This document shows positions 24,323-32,609 of a stretch of DNA of 64,000 bases, piece by piece. This DNA is from Nonomuraea solani (GTDB lineage: Bacteria > Actinomycetota > Actinomycetes > Streptosporangiales > Streptosporangiaceae): assembly GCF_900108335.1 (NCBI RefSeq), contig NZ_FNVT01000024.1, positions 1 to 64,000 of the forward strand. The letters are read 5' to 3'. Within the stretch, counting starts at the first letter, position 1; the number at the start of each line of letters is the position of its first letter. The notes below the pieces were generated by a model. The model saw only the letters and a list, made by a program, of their open reading frames with translations. It was not told where the DNA came from and searched no databases. The position numbers were made by a program, and so were the translations under genes.

Positions 24323-25707
24323 AGCCCCTCTCGGGTCGTGGAGGACATCCGGCGGTACGCCTCGGGCAGCTCGTGCCCGGACATCTCCGCCGCCTTCTGG
24401 ATCACCTCGACCAGGGCCGTGCCCTCGGCGACCTTGCGGTGGGCCTTGACGTCACCGTCGCGGTAGGCGTTGATCAGGCGCAGCCGGAGCGGGTCCAGGT
24501 CCAGCGCGCGGGCGATCTGGTCCATCTGTGACTCCAGCGCGAAGTCGGCGATGGTCACGCCGAAGCCGCGCATGGCGCTGGACGGGGTGCGATTGGTGAA
24601 CACGCAGTGGCAGTCGGCCCACACGTTCGGGATCGCGTACGGGCCGGGCAGGTGCGCGGCGGCCTTCGTGGTGCCGTACGGGCTGTGGCGGGAGTAGGCG
24701 CCGGCGTCGACGTACAGGGTGACCTTGCGGCCGATGACGCGGCCGTCGTTCATGACCGCGTCCTTGATGTAGATGCGCTCGGCGGCGCGCGGCGACGAGA
24801 CCTGCATCTCCTCGGCCCGGTCGTAGACGAACTTGACCGGGCGGTCGGTGAGCATCGCGGCCACGCACGCGACCGGCTCGACCATCACGTCCACCTTGCC
24901 GCCGAAGCCGCCGCCGACCGTACCGCCGACGATGCGCAGCTTGTTGAACGGCGTCTCCAGGATCAGGGCGGTGTTGTCCAGGGTGAAGAAGCACGCCTGG
25001 GTGTCGGAGTGGATGCGCAGCCGCCCGTCGGCCTGCGGGACGACGACGCAGCCGGTGGTCTCGACGGGGGCCTGCTCGATCGGCGCCGACTGGTAGCGCC
25101 ACTCGAAGACGTGGTCGGCCCGCGCGAACGCCGCCTCCACATCGCCGAACCGGATCCGCCGGCAGTGGTGGCCCTCGTAGATGAAGTGGTTCTGGCCGTG
25201 GTACTCGTTGACCAGCGGCGCGCCCTCCTTGAGCGCCTCCTCGACGTCGAAGACCGGCTCCAGGTCCTCGTACGTGACCTTGATCCGGGCCGCGCCCTCC
25301 AGCGCGGCCGCCTCGGTCTCGGCGACCACGGCGCAGATCGGCTCGCCGAGGTAGCGCACCTTGTCCACGGCCAGGATGGGCTCGTCGTCCGGCCCGACGC
25401 CGATCAGCTTGAGCGGGGTGAAGACGTTGTTCGGGATGTCGGCGTGGGTGAGGATCCGCAGGACGCGGGGCACGGCCAGGGCCTCGGTCAGGTCGACGTC
25501 GAGGATCCTGGCGTGGTGCCGGGCGGAGCGGTGCATCTTCAGGTGGGCGAGCCGTGGCGGGGCGACGTCCTCGAAGAACTCGGTACGCCCGGTGACGTGC
25601 CCGCGGGCGTCGGAGCGCTGCACCACCGAGCCGATGACGGTGAGGTCGCCGCCGTCCTTCTCCTCGGCGAACGTGCCGGTGTCGATGGGAGCCAGCCGGT
25701 ACGTCAT
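24319..25707 (-). CDS. Molybdenum hydroxylase large subunit, N-terminal half (xanthine dehydrogenase family)
   Basis: 462 residues: the aldehyde-oxidase a/b hammerhead domain (about 20-140, RSDARGHVTGRTEFFEDV to VRYLGEPICAVVAE) and the first molybdopterin domain with VGGTVGGGFGGK and SSAMRGFGV. The active-site loop AYxCSFR of true CO dehydrogenases is absent, so CO is not the likely substrate. It ends just before the segment that begins the C-terminal subunit. The ATG at 25707 overlaps the 2Fe-2S subunit stop by ATGA. Confidence 0.9.
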   Translation of the reverse strand: MTYRLAPIDTGTFAEEKDGGDLTVIGSVVQRSDARGHVTGRTEFFEDVAPPRLAHLKMHRSARHHARILDVDLTEALAVPRVLRILTHADIPNNVFTPLKLIGVGPDDEPILAVDKVRYLGEPICAVVAETEAAALEGAARIKVTYEDLEPVFDVEEALKEGAPLVNEYHGQNHFIYEGHHCRRIRFGDVEAAFARADHVFEWRYQSAPIEQAPVETTGCVVVPQADGRLRIHSDTQACFFTLDNTALILETPFNKLRIVGGTVGGGFGGKVDVMVEPVACVAAMLTDRPVKFVYDRAEEMQVSSPRAAERIYIKDAVMNDGRVIGRKVTLYVDAGAYSRHSPYGTTKAAAHLPGPYAIPNVWADCHCVFTNRTPSSAMRGFGVTIADFALESQMDQIARALDLDPLRLRLINAYRDGDVKAHRKVAEGTALVEVIQKAAEMSGHELPEAYRRMSSTTREGL

Positions 25708-26183
25708 CGCCGCACCGCCCGTCGCCTGGCCGCCTCCAGGATGGCGATCACGATGGGCCGGTAGCCGGTGCACCGGCAGACGTTGCCCGAGATCGCCTCG
25801 ATGACGTCGTCCTCGCTCGGATCGGGGTTCCGGTCGAGCAACTCCTCGGCGACCATGATCATGCCGGCCGTGCAGAAGCCGCACTGGGTGGCGAAGCAGT
25901 CGACGAAGGCGCTCTGCACCTCGTCCAGCTCACCGCCGGCGGCGACCCCTTCCAGCGTGCGGATCGAGTGGCCCGCGACGGTCTCCACCGCGACCAGGCA
26001 GGAGACCTCGGGCCGGCCGTCGACCAGGACGGTACAGGTGCCGCACGCGCCCTGCGCGCAGCCCCGCTTGGCCGCGGTGAGCCCGAGCGCCTCGCGCAGG
26101 CTCGCAAGCAGGGTGGCGCCCGGCGCGGCGATGAACTCGCGTTCTTCGCCGTTGACGACGAGGGAGACGATCTGTGACGGCAC
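25704..26183 (-). CDS. Molybdenum hydroxylase small subunit, two [2Fe-2S] clusters
   Basis: 159 residues. The plant-type ferredoxin domain carries GCAQGACGTC plus a later cysteine (VSCLV), and the helical domain carries QCGFC and CRC in ISGNVCRCTGY. It moves electrons from the molybdopterin site to FAD. The start GTG at 26183 follows GAGAGGTGG. It lies between the FAD subunit (10-bp gap) and the large-subunit gene (4-bp overlap). Confidence 0.95.
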   Translation of the reverse strand: MPSQIVSLVVNGEEREFIAAPGATLLASLREALGLTAAKRGCAQGACGTCTVLVDGRPEVSCLVAVETVAGHSIRTLEGVAAGGELDEVQSAFVDCFATQCGFCTAGMIMVAEELLDRNPDPSEDDVIEAISGNVCRCTGYRPIVIAILEAARRRAVRR

Positions 26184-26193
26184 GGTCCACCTC

Positions 26194-26997
26194 TCAGGGA
26201 AGGAAGGCCCGGCGCAGGTGCACGGGCAGGACCCGCGCCCGGTACCAGGCGCTGGTGTAGGCGTCGTCGAAGGGGTCGATGTCGTCGCGGGCCGCCTCGC
26301 CCGCCTCGGTGAGGACGTCGTGGGTCAACGGCCGGCCCTGGAGCAGGCGCTCCGCCGACACCGCGCGCACTGGGCGTGACGCGACGCCGCCCAGCGCGAT
26401 CCTGGTGGCGGCGACCCGGTCGTCGTCGACGTGGGTGACGGAGGCTACGGTCACGATCGCGGCCGAGTTCAGGCGGCGGCGCATGGCCTTGTGGTAGTGC
26501 CAGGTTCCCGGCTCGGGCAGCGCGACCCGTACCGCCACGACGACCTCGCCCGCGGCGACCCCGGCCGCCAGCACGCCGGCCACCGGTGCGTCGCGGCGGC
26601 CGTCCGGCCCGGCGACCTCGCAGGTCGCGTCGAGGGCGAGCAGGCAGACGGCCAGGTCGCCGTACGGCTGGGCGACGAACAGGTTGCCGCCCACGGTGGC
26701 CTGGTTGCGGATGGTCGGGGAGGCGATCGTCCGCAGCGCCGGACGCAGGAACGCGAGCCGCGGATGCTCGCCGACGGCGGTGAGCGTGGCCGCCGCGCCG
26801 ATCCTGGCCACGCCGTCACGTATTTCGATGGTGTCCAGCCCTGCCCGGCGCAGGCTGACCAGCTCGGTCACGGGCGCGGTACCGCTGTTGACCAGCGGCA
26901 TCACGACCGTGCCGCCGCCCATGATCCAGCCGCCGCCTGCCAGGCAGGCGATCGCGGCATCGGTTGACTCGGGCACGTGCACGGTGGAGATGACCAT
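26194..26997 (-). CDS. Molybdenum hydroxylase medium subunit, FAD-binding
   Basis: 268 residues of the CO dehydrogenase medium-subunit type: the FAD motif GGGTVVMP near the N-terminus, ASPTIRNQATVGGNLF, and the C-terminal domain with RRRLNSAAIVTVASV and LGGVASRPVRA. The ATG at 26997 is preceded by AGGAGG; the frame start at 27021 lacks one. It is the first gene of the minus-strand operon and diverges from the GntR regulator. Confidence 0.93.
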   Translation of the reverse strand: MVISTVHVPESTDAAIACLAGGGWIMGGGTVVMPLVNSGTAPVTELVSLRRAGLDTIEIRDGVARIGAAATLTAVGEHPRLAFLRPALRTIASPTIRNQATVGGNLFVAQPYGDLAVCLLALDATCEVAGPDGRRDAPVAGVLAAGVAAGEVVVAVRVALPEPGTWHYHKAMRRRLNSAAIVTVASVTHVDDDRVAATRIALGGVASRPVRAVSAERLLQGRPLTHDVLTEAGEAARDDIDPFDDAYTSAWYRARVLPVHLRRAFLP

Positions 26998-27019
26998 GTG
27001 CGGGCCTCCTTGGCGGATC

Positions 27020-27080
27020 ATTATCGATAATTGATTATCGACAAACAGGCGTCAAGAGACCCGGCAGGACAATCGATAAT
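27020..27080. promoter_or_regulatory. Divergent GntR-type operators between hydroxylase operon and regulator
   Basis: ATTATCGATAAT (27020-27031) is a perfect palindrome. ATTATCGA recurs at 27034-27041 and AATCGATAAT at 27071-27080, so the element TCGATAAT/ATTATCGA appears three times in the 100-bp gap. This fits repeated binding by the GntR protein at 27097 over both divergent promoters. Confidence 0.7.
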
Positions 27081-27096
27081 CGGTAGAATCCGCCTC

Positions 27097-27774
27097 ATGA
27101 CCGAAGAGCCCGCCAAACTGCCGCGCCTCACGCTCGCGCGGCAGATCCGCGACTCGCTGGTCGCCAGCATCGTCTCCGGCCACTTCGGGCCGGGCGAGCG
27201 GCTGGTGGAGACGCGGCTCGCGGCGACCTACGGCACGAGCCAGGCACCCGTACGCGAGGCGCTCCGCGAGCTGGAGGCCATGCGGCTGGTGGAGACCCAG
27301 CCGCGCCGCGGCACCTTCGTGCGGCCGTTCGTCCAGGAGACCCTGCGCGAGAGCTACGTCGTACGGGCGGCGCTGGAGGAGACGGCCACCCGGCTCGCGC
27401 TACTGGCCGGGACCGTACCGGTGGAGGCCATGCGGGCGGACGTCGAGGCGATGCGGGCCGCCGCCGAGAGCGGTGACGGGGAGGCGTCGGCGCGCGCCAG
27501 CGTGTCCTTCCACCGGCGCGTCGTCGAGGCCGCGCACAACGACCTGCTCAAGCTCACCTGGGAGGGCCTGCAGATCGAGGCGCGGACGTCGGTCACGATG
27601 GTCGCCACCGAGGTCGACCTGCACGACATCGTCCGCGACCACGCCGACCTGCTGGCCGCTCTGGAAGGCGGGGACCTGGAGGCCGCGTGCCGGCACGCCC
27701 GCGACCACCAGTGGCACTACGCCGACCTCCCGCACGACGCCCACGGCCGCACCCGCGACTCCGCCGCGGGCTGA
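27097..27774 (+). CDS. GntR-family regulator, FCD (FadR) subgroup
   Basis: 225 residues: a winged helix (LARQIRDSLVASIVSGHFGPGE, the usual AxxLR...I..G.l.pG pattern, then TSQAPVREALRELEAM and RRGTFVR) and a helical FCD ligand-binding domain with metal-site residues in ESYVVRAALEE, SFHRRVVEAAHN and IVRDHADLLAAL. FCD regulators sense carboxylic acids or sugar acids. The ATG at 27097 follows the TCGATAAT operators; it faces the hydroxylase operon and probably represses it until substrate is present. Confidence 0.92.
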   Translation: MTEEPAKLPRLTLARQIRDSLVASIVSGHFGPGERLVETRLAATYGTSQAPVREALRELEAMRLVETQPRRGTFVRPFVQETLRESYVVRAALEETATRLALLAGTVPVEAMRADVEAMRAAAESGDGEASARASVSFHRRVVEAAHNDLLKLTWEGLQIEARTSVTMVATEVDLHDIVRDHADLLAALEGGDLEAACRHARDHQWHYADLPHDAHGRTRDSAAG

Positions 27775-27849
27775 CGCGTCCGAGGCTCGTGACAGCATGG
27801 GGCCCGCACGGTGAGCAGATCTTGGCGACGCCCTCTGACGGCATCGCCC

Positions 27850-27874
27850 GGCCGCCGCGTCACCGACGGCGGCC
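27850..27874. terminator. GC-rich hairpin after the GntR gene
   Basis: GGCCGCCG and CGGCGGCC form an 8-bp perfect stem with a 9-nt loop, 75 bp after the GntR stop and before the arabinofuranosidase promoter. No T-run follows, as is common in actinomycetes. Confidence 0.5.
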
Positions 27875-27890
27875 TGCCTGAGCTCGGCTC

Positions 27891-27944
27891 TTGACAGGGT
27901 TGTATGTATCGATAAAGTACCCTCACTTTATCGATACATACAAC
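27891..27944 (+). promoter_or_regulatory. Promoter overlapped by a perfect 20-bp inverted repeat
   Basis: A TTGACA -35 (27891-27896) and TAAAGT -10 (27913-27918, 16-bp spacer) precede the arabinofuranosidase. A perfect 20-bp inverted repeat (27899-27918 and 27925-27944, 6-nt loop) covers the -10 and start region. Each arm itself contains the palindrome TATCGATA, so there are two LacI-type sites with a CG centre, 22 bp apart. The LacI protein at 29559 is the likely ligand. Confidence 0.8.
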
Positions 27945-27962
27945 GATCAAAGGTATTCATTG

Positions 27963-29480
27963 ATGAGCAACATCGTCGTCCCCGCCATCATCAATGTCGA
28001 CGTCGAGGGTGCGGTGATCAACCGGCATCTGTACGGGCACTTCGCCGAACATCTGGGCCGGTGCGTCTACGGCGGGTTCTACGTGGGTGAGGACAGCGAG
28101 GTGCCGAACGAGGGCGGCATCCGGCTGGACGTGGTCGAGGCGCTGCGGGCGCTGAACATCCCGAATCTGCGCTGGCCGGGGGGCTGCTTCGCCGATGAGT
28201 ACCACTGGATGGACGGCATCGGCCCCAAGGTGGAGCGGCCGTCGATGGTCAACACCCATTGGGGCAATGTCGAGGAGAACAACCACTTCGGCACACACGA
28301 GTTCCTGGCCCTGTGCGAGCTGCTCGGCGCGGAGCCGTACATCAGCGGCAACGTCGGCTCGGGCACCGTCAAGGAGATGAGCGACTGGGTCGAATACCTC
28401 ACCCGCGAGGGCGACTCGCCGATGGTGCGGCTGCGCAAGGCCAACGGCCGCGACCAGCCGTGGCAGGTGCGGTTCTGGGGGCTGGGCAACGAGGCGTGGG
28501 GCTGCGGCGGGAACATGACCGCCGAGCAGTATGCCGCCGAGGCCCGCCGGTTCGGCACCTACAGCCGGAACCACGGCGACAACAAGCTCTACCGGATCGC
28601 CGCCGGCGCCAACTCCGCCGACTACGCCTGGACCGAGACCCTCATGAAGATGCTCGGCGAACTCGGGTGCGCCAACCGGCCCGCCGCGTTCATGCAGGCC
28701 CTGTCGTTCCACTACTACACCATCCCCGGCACCTGGCAGAACAAGGGCGACGCCACCCGCTTCGGCCCCGACGACTACTACGCCACCCTGGCCCAGGCCG
28801 CGCGCGTGGACGAGCTGATCACCGGCCACGCCAACGTGATGGACTGCTACGACCCCGGCAAGACCGTCGGCCTGGTGCTGGACGAGTGGGGCACCTGGTG
28901 GAACGTCGAGCCGGGCACCAACCCCGGCTTCCTCTACCAGCAGAACACCCTCCGCGACGCCCTGGTCGCGAGCCTGCACTTCGACATCTTCCACCGCCAC
29001 GCCGACCGCCTGGTGATGGCCAACATCGCCCAGACCGTCAACGTACTGCAGGCTATGATCCTCACCGACCCCGACACCGGTGCCCTGGTCCTCACCCCCA
29101 CCTACCACGTGTTCGAGATGAACAAGGGCCACCAGGACGCCGCCTCCCTGCGCGTCGACCTGCCCACCGGCGTCCCCGCCCGCGACACCCTCAAGACCGT
29201 GTCGCTGTCGGCCAGCCGCAAGAACGGCGAGGTGCTGGTCTCGCTGTCCAACCTCGACATCGACGAACCGGCCGACATCGAGCTGGACCTGCGCGGCGGC
29301 GCCGTGACCGACGTCCACGCCCGCATCCTCACCGCCGGCGCCCTCCAGGACCACAACACCCCCGCCACCCCGGCCGCCGTCGCACCCCGGACCCATGACC
29401 AGGTCACCGCCACCGCCGGCGGCCTGCGCGTTCACCTGCCCGCCCACTCGTTCGTCACCGTGGCAGGGCGTCTCGCATGA
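27963..29480 (+). CDS. Alpha-L-arabinofuranosidase, GH51
   Basis: 505-residue intracellular enzyme that releases terminal arabinofuranose from arabino-oligosaccharides. The acid/base is Glu177 in GLGNEAWGCGG and the nucleophile Glu308 in VLDEWGTWW, both intact; WPGGCFADEYHW and FHYYTIPG are further GH51 signatures, and the C-terminal beta domain is complete. There is no signal peptide. The ATG at 27963 has AAAGG upstream. A LacI gene follows 78 bp downstream, and paired palindromes overlap the promoter. No arabinoside transporter is linked, so uptake is encoded elsewhere. Confidence 0.96.
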   Translation: MSNIVVPAIINVDVEGAVINRHLYGHFAEHLGRCVYGGFYVGEDSEVPNEGGIRLDVVEALRALNIPNLRWPGGCFADEYHWMDGIGPKVERPSMVNTHWGNVEENNHFGTHEFLALCELLGAEPYISGNVGSGTVKEMSDWVEYLTREGDSPMVRLRKANGRDQPWQVRFWGLGNEAWGCGGNMTAEQYAAEARRFGTYSRNHGDNKLYRIAAGANSADYAWTETLMKMLGELGCANRPAAFMQALSFHYYTIPGTWQNKGDATRFGPDDYYATLAQAARVDELITGHANVMDCYDPGKTVGLVLDEWGTWWNVEPGTNPGFLYQQNTLRDALVASLHFDIFHRHADRLVMANIAQTVNVLQAMILTDPDTGALVLTPTYHVFEMNKGHQDAASLRVDLPTGVPARDTLKTVSLSASRKNGEVLVSLSNLDIDEPADIELDLRGGAVTDVHARILTAGALQDHNTPATPAAVAPRTHDQVTATAGGLRVHLPAHSFVTVAGRLA

Positions 29481-29558
29481 CCGAGCGCGGCACCGTTGAC
29501 GCCGGAGGAACCGCGATAAGCTCGCCCGGATACGTGGATCCGAGCTGAGGACCAGAAC

Positions 29559-30551
29559 GTGGTGACCATGAGCGACGTCGCCCGGCTCGCCGGCGTGTCG
29601 AAGATGACGGTCTCCAACGTCGTCAACAACCGGGCCGGCGTCAGCGAGCCGGTCCGGCGCCGCGTCATGGAGGCCATCCGGCAGTCGGGCTACCGCGTCA
29701 ACGTCTCCGCCCGGACCCTCCGATCCGGGCGGACCGGCGTGATCGGGCTCGCCGTACCCGACATCGACAGCCCCTACTTCGGCCATCTCGCCTCCCACGT
29801 GATCGACGAGGCCGGGCAGCGCGGTTTTCACGTCGCGATCGAAGAGACCGGCGCGGCCGCGACCGGGGAGGCCGACGCGATCGCCCATTCGCGTACGCTG
29901 CAGTTCGACGGCCTGATCCTCAGCGCGGTCGAGCTCAACCGCCGCGACGACCTGACCGACGCCGACTACCCCATCGTGATGCTCGGCGAGCAGGACTTCG
30001 GCGGCCGCTTCGACCACGTCGCCATGCCCAACGAGGAGGGCACGAAAGCGGCGACCGCGCACCTCGTGGACCAGGGGTGCAGCCGGATCGCGATCGTCAC
30101 CGGCGGGCTCGAAGGCGTCAACATGGTGACGCGCCGCCACGAGGGCTATCTCGCCGCGCTGGCCGAACGAGGGCTCGGCCACGACCCGGCGCTGCACTTC
30201 GCCCTCGCCGACATGAGCATGGAGGCGGGCTGGGACGCGGCGCAGCGGATCGCCGACCGCGACCGGCCGGTCGACGGGGTGGTCGCGGTGACCGACACCG
30301 TTGCCCAGGGGGTGCTCCGCGGCCTCGCCGACCGCGGCCTCCGGGTTCCGGACGACGTCCGGCTCATCGGTTTCGACGACATCCCGGGGGCGAAGTTCAT
30401 GGTGCCCTCGCTGTCCACGGTGGCGCCGGACCACGGGTGGATGGCCGCGAAGGCCGTCGAGCTGGTGGCCGACCGGATTCACACTCCTCTGCGCCCGGCC
30501 GGCCAGTACGTCGCGCCCTTCAAGCTGGAAATCCGCGAATCAACCCGCTGA
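29559..30551 (+). CDS. LacI-family regulator, probable arabinofuranosidase repressor
   Basis: 330 residues: HTH and hinge (TMSDVARLAGVSKMTVSNVV, then SARTLRSGRTG) and a sugar-binding domain ending IGFDDIPGAKFMVPSLSTV. The GTG at 29559 has GAGG upstream. It follows the GH51 gene in the same direction and is the best candidate to bind the TATCGATA palindromes at its promoter. Its 3' end overlaps the converging phosphotransferase gene by 12 bp. Confidence 0.93.
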   Translation: MVTMSDVARLAGVSKMTVSNVVNNRAGVSEPVRRRVMEAIRQSGYRVNVSARTLRSGRTGVIGLAVPDIDSPYFGHLASHVIDEAGQRGFHVAIEETGAAATGEADAIAHSRTLQFDGLILSAVELNRRDDLTDADYPIVMLGEQDFGGRFDHVAMPNEEGTKAATAHLVDQGCSRIAIVTGGLEGVNMVTRRHEGYLAALAERGLGHDPALHFALADMSMEAGWDAAQRIADRDRPVDGVVAVTDTVAQGVLRGLADRGLRVPDDVRLIGFDDIPGAKFMVPSLSTVAPDHGWMAAKAVELVADRIHTPLRPAGQYVAPFKLEIRESTR

Positions 30552-31451
30552 GGCGGGCAGGTCGGACAGAACCTCCTCGATCACCCGCCGGTTGGCGTCG
30601 GCCAGTTCCTGATCGGTGTCGACGCATCCGGACAGCACCAGCAGGGCCTTCCACAACGCCCATCCCCTGGCCCTCGCCCAGGTGCCGTCGTCCTGGCCGA
30701 TCGTGCGCCGGAACGCCTCCCGGCCGCCGCCCGAGAACGTCGTCCAGGCGATCACCAGGTCGCAGGCCGGATCGCCGACGCCCGAGGTGCCGAAGTCGAT
30801 GACGGCCACCAGCTTGCCGTCCGCGACGAGCAGGTTGCCGGGGGCGATGTCGCCGTGGAACCAGACGGGCTCCCCGCGCCACTCGGCGGCCAGGGCGGCG
30901 TCCCAGACGGCCGCGGCCCGCTCGGTGTCGACCCGTCCCTGGAGCTCGGCCAGGCAGCGCCGGGTCTCGTCGTCGTAGTGGGCCGGCGACGCTCCCCGGT
31001 AGAAGGAGTGTTCGCCGCCAGGCGGGCCGCCGGTGGCGTCGCAGCGCTGCAGGGCGAGCAGGAACTCCGCGACCGAGATCGCGAACTGCTCCGTGTCGTC
31101 GATGCGCGCGCGGGCCGCCATCTCGCCCTCGATCCAGCCGCGTACCGACCAGGGGAAGGGATAGCCCTCACCGGGAACGCCCGCACCCAGGATCACCGGA
31201 ACGGCGACCGGCAGCGACGGCGCCAGCCGGGGCAGCCAGCGGTGTTCCTTGTCAACGGCGGGGACGTAGCCGGCGGCGGTGGGCAGCCGGACCGTCATGT
31301 CGTCGCCCAGGCGGTAGGTCCGGTTGTCCCAGCCGTCGATCTCCACCGGCGTCACGGGCAGCCCGCTCCACTGCGGGAACTGGGCGGCGATGAGGCGTTC
31401 GACCAGGGCGGCGTCGATGCCGGCGCGGCCATCGGGAGGTGACGAAACCAT
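30540..31451 (-). CDS. Aminoglycoside/macrolide phosphotransferase-like kinase (APH fold)
   Basis: 303 residues with an APH-type kinase fold: GWDNRTYRLGDDMTVRLP (nucleotide region), WFHGDIAPGNLL with catalytic Asp and the Asn ligand, and VAVIDFGTSGVGDPACDL with the metal Asp. All kinase residues are intact. Such proteins include antibiotic kinases and many small-molecule kinases; nothing here tells the substrate. The ATG at 31451 is chosen because residues before it are not family-like. Confidence 0.88.
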   Translation of the reverse strand: MVSSPPDGRAGIDAALVERLIAAQFPQWSGLPVTPVEIDGWDNRTYRLGDDMTVRLPTAAGYVPAVDKEHRWLPRLAPSLPVAVPVILGAGVPGEGYPFPWSVRGWIEGEMAARARIDDTEQFAISVAEFLLALQRCDATGGPPGGEHSFYRGASPAHYDDETRRCLAELQGRVDTERAAAVWDAALAAEWRGEPVWFHGDIAPGNLLVADGKLVAVIDFGTSGVGDPACDLVIAWTTFSGGGREAFRRTIGQDDGTWARARGWALWKALLVLSGCVDTDQELADANRRVIEEVLSDLPASAG

Positions 31452-31461
31452 CCCGCGATCA

Positions 31462-31632
31462 TCACCTGCGGCGATCGCGCCGCGCAACCGGGTTATCGCC
31501 GGCGTCCGCCCATGTCCGCTCTACGGCCAGAACGCGAGCCGCCTCGCCGGGGGCCGCGTCCCGGACGGTGAGCAGGTCACCGCTCTCGGCGAGGACGGTG
31601 ACGATCGCGAGGGATGGGGCGGCGACCCGGTG
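31462..31632 (-). pseudogene. Short coding remnant, unrecognised
   Basis: A minus-strand frame reading APSLAIVTVLAESGDLL, then TVRDAAPGEAARVLAVE with high third-position GC ends at a TGA at 31462 just before the phosphotransferase start. It has no evident start codon and looks like the C-terminus of a lost gene. The family is not recognised. Confidence 0.25.
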
Positions 31633-31665
31633 TGACGTCCGGGGTGCGGTCCGCGGACAGTGATT

Positions 31666-32457
31666 TTAGAGGTCAGAGCCGCCGAGGTCGGTGCAGTGGG
31701 TGATCGTCGCGTCGTCGGGCGCCACCGCGTCGCGTGCCTCCGCCTGGCGGACGCGGCGGAGGATCTCGGCCGGTCCGCTCGACGCCAGCGCGGCCAGGAC
31801 CTCCGGCCAGCCGGCGAGCCGGAAGGGGTCCACGATGCGGCTGGCTCCGTTGCTGAGCAGGGCGGCGCCGTTGAGCTCGGAGGTCGGGAGGCTTCCGGTG
31901 ATCGCCTCGTCCGCCGCGCGCGGGTCGTCCTTGGCCAGCCAGAAGCCGCCCGGCCGGTTCCGGTTGGCGCGCAAGTCGCGGAGGATCCGATGGTATTCGT
32001 CGCCGCCCTGGGTGGCGGCTTCGAGGGCGGGCTGGTACGAGCGGCTGATGATCACCTCGCGGGGGTCGGTGACGACGAGTGGGGTGTCGGCCGGCCGGTC
32101 GAGGACGACGTACGCGTCGCCGAGCACCAGATACTCGGCGAGGCCGCCGGACAGGCGCAGGATGGCCACCATCGCCGACGGGCTGATGGGATCGGCGACG
32201 TCGCAGGTGTCGCGGTGCTCGTCCGTCACCTGGCCGATGGCCTCGCCGAGCACCTCGGGAAGGCTGCCGTCGTGCACGAGCGACAGGAGGCTGCCGCCCA
32301 GGCGGGCGGCGTACCAGGCCACACCGTGGCGGCAGATCGTTTCGGTGCCGGGGATGCCGGCGCCGTCGATCAGCACCGCCGCCGTCGGTACGGCGCCGGT
32401 GAAGTCTTCGTTCGCGCGCCCGGCCCGCTTCGCGACGCTCGCCATGGTCACCCGCAT
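31666..32457 (-). CDS. PP2C-like serine/threonine phosphatase-fold protein
   Basis: 263 residues resembling short actinomycete PP2C-domain proteins: NEDFTGAVPTAAVLIDGAG gives the first metal aspartate region (D-G-A-G replacing D-G-M-G-G), GGLAEYLVLGDAYVVL is the central strand pair with the second aspartate, and SNGASRIVDPF near the end takes the place of the SDGv motif. The final DDATITHC is usual for the family. Whether it is catalytic is uncertain because motif residues diverge. The ATG at 32457 has GGGAGGG upstream. Confidence 0.75.
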   Translation of the reverse strand: MRVTMASVAKRAGRANEDFTGAVPTAAVLIDGAGIPGTETICRHGVAWYAARLGGSLLSLVHDGSLPEVLGEAIGQVTDEHRDTCDVADPISPSAMVAILRLSGGLAEYLVLGDAYVVLDRPADTPLVVTDPREVIISRSYQPALEAATQGGDEYHRILRDLRANRNRPGGFWLAKDDPRAADEAITGSLPTSELNGAALLSNGASRIVDPFRLAGWPEVLAALASSGPAEILRRVRQAEARDAVAPDDATITHCTDLGGSDL

Positions 32458-32609
32458 GCCCGCCGCCCTCCCGATGATCAAGACGCCGACTGTAGCAGCC
32501 CCAAATGACTACTCTCTGTAATTATATCGTCACTCTCTGGTAATGGCGGTTGCGCTTTCGGGGTGATTCCGCAGGGTCTCGCTCGACGTCTACCGTTTTA
32601 CCGGAGGAG

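Noticed and set aside
20976..26997. Aerobic CO dehydrogenase (cox) operon
   Set aside because: Gene order and maturation proteins are cox-like, but the large subunit lacks the AYxCSFR active-site loop and is split in two.
27957..30482. 841-codon open frame on the minus strand opposite the arabinofuranosidase and LacI genes
   Set aside because: It mirrors the GC-rich codon pattern of two well-supported plus-strand genes, is full of low-complexity Gly/Val/His/Asp and has no family motif.
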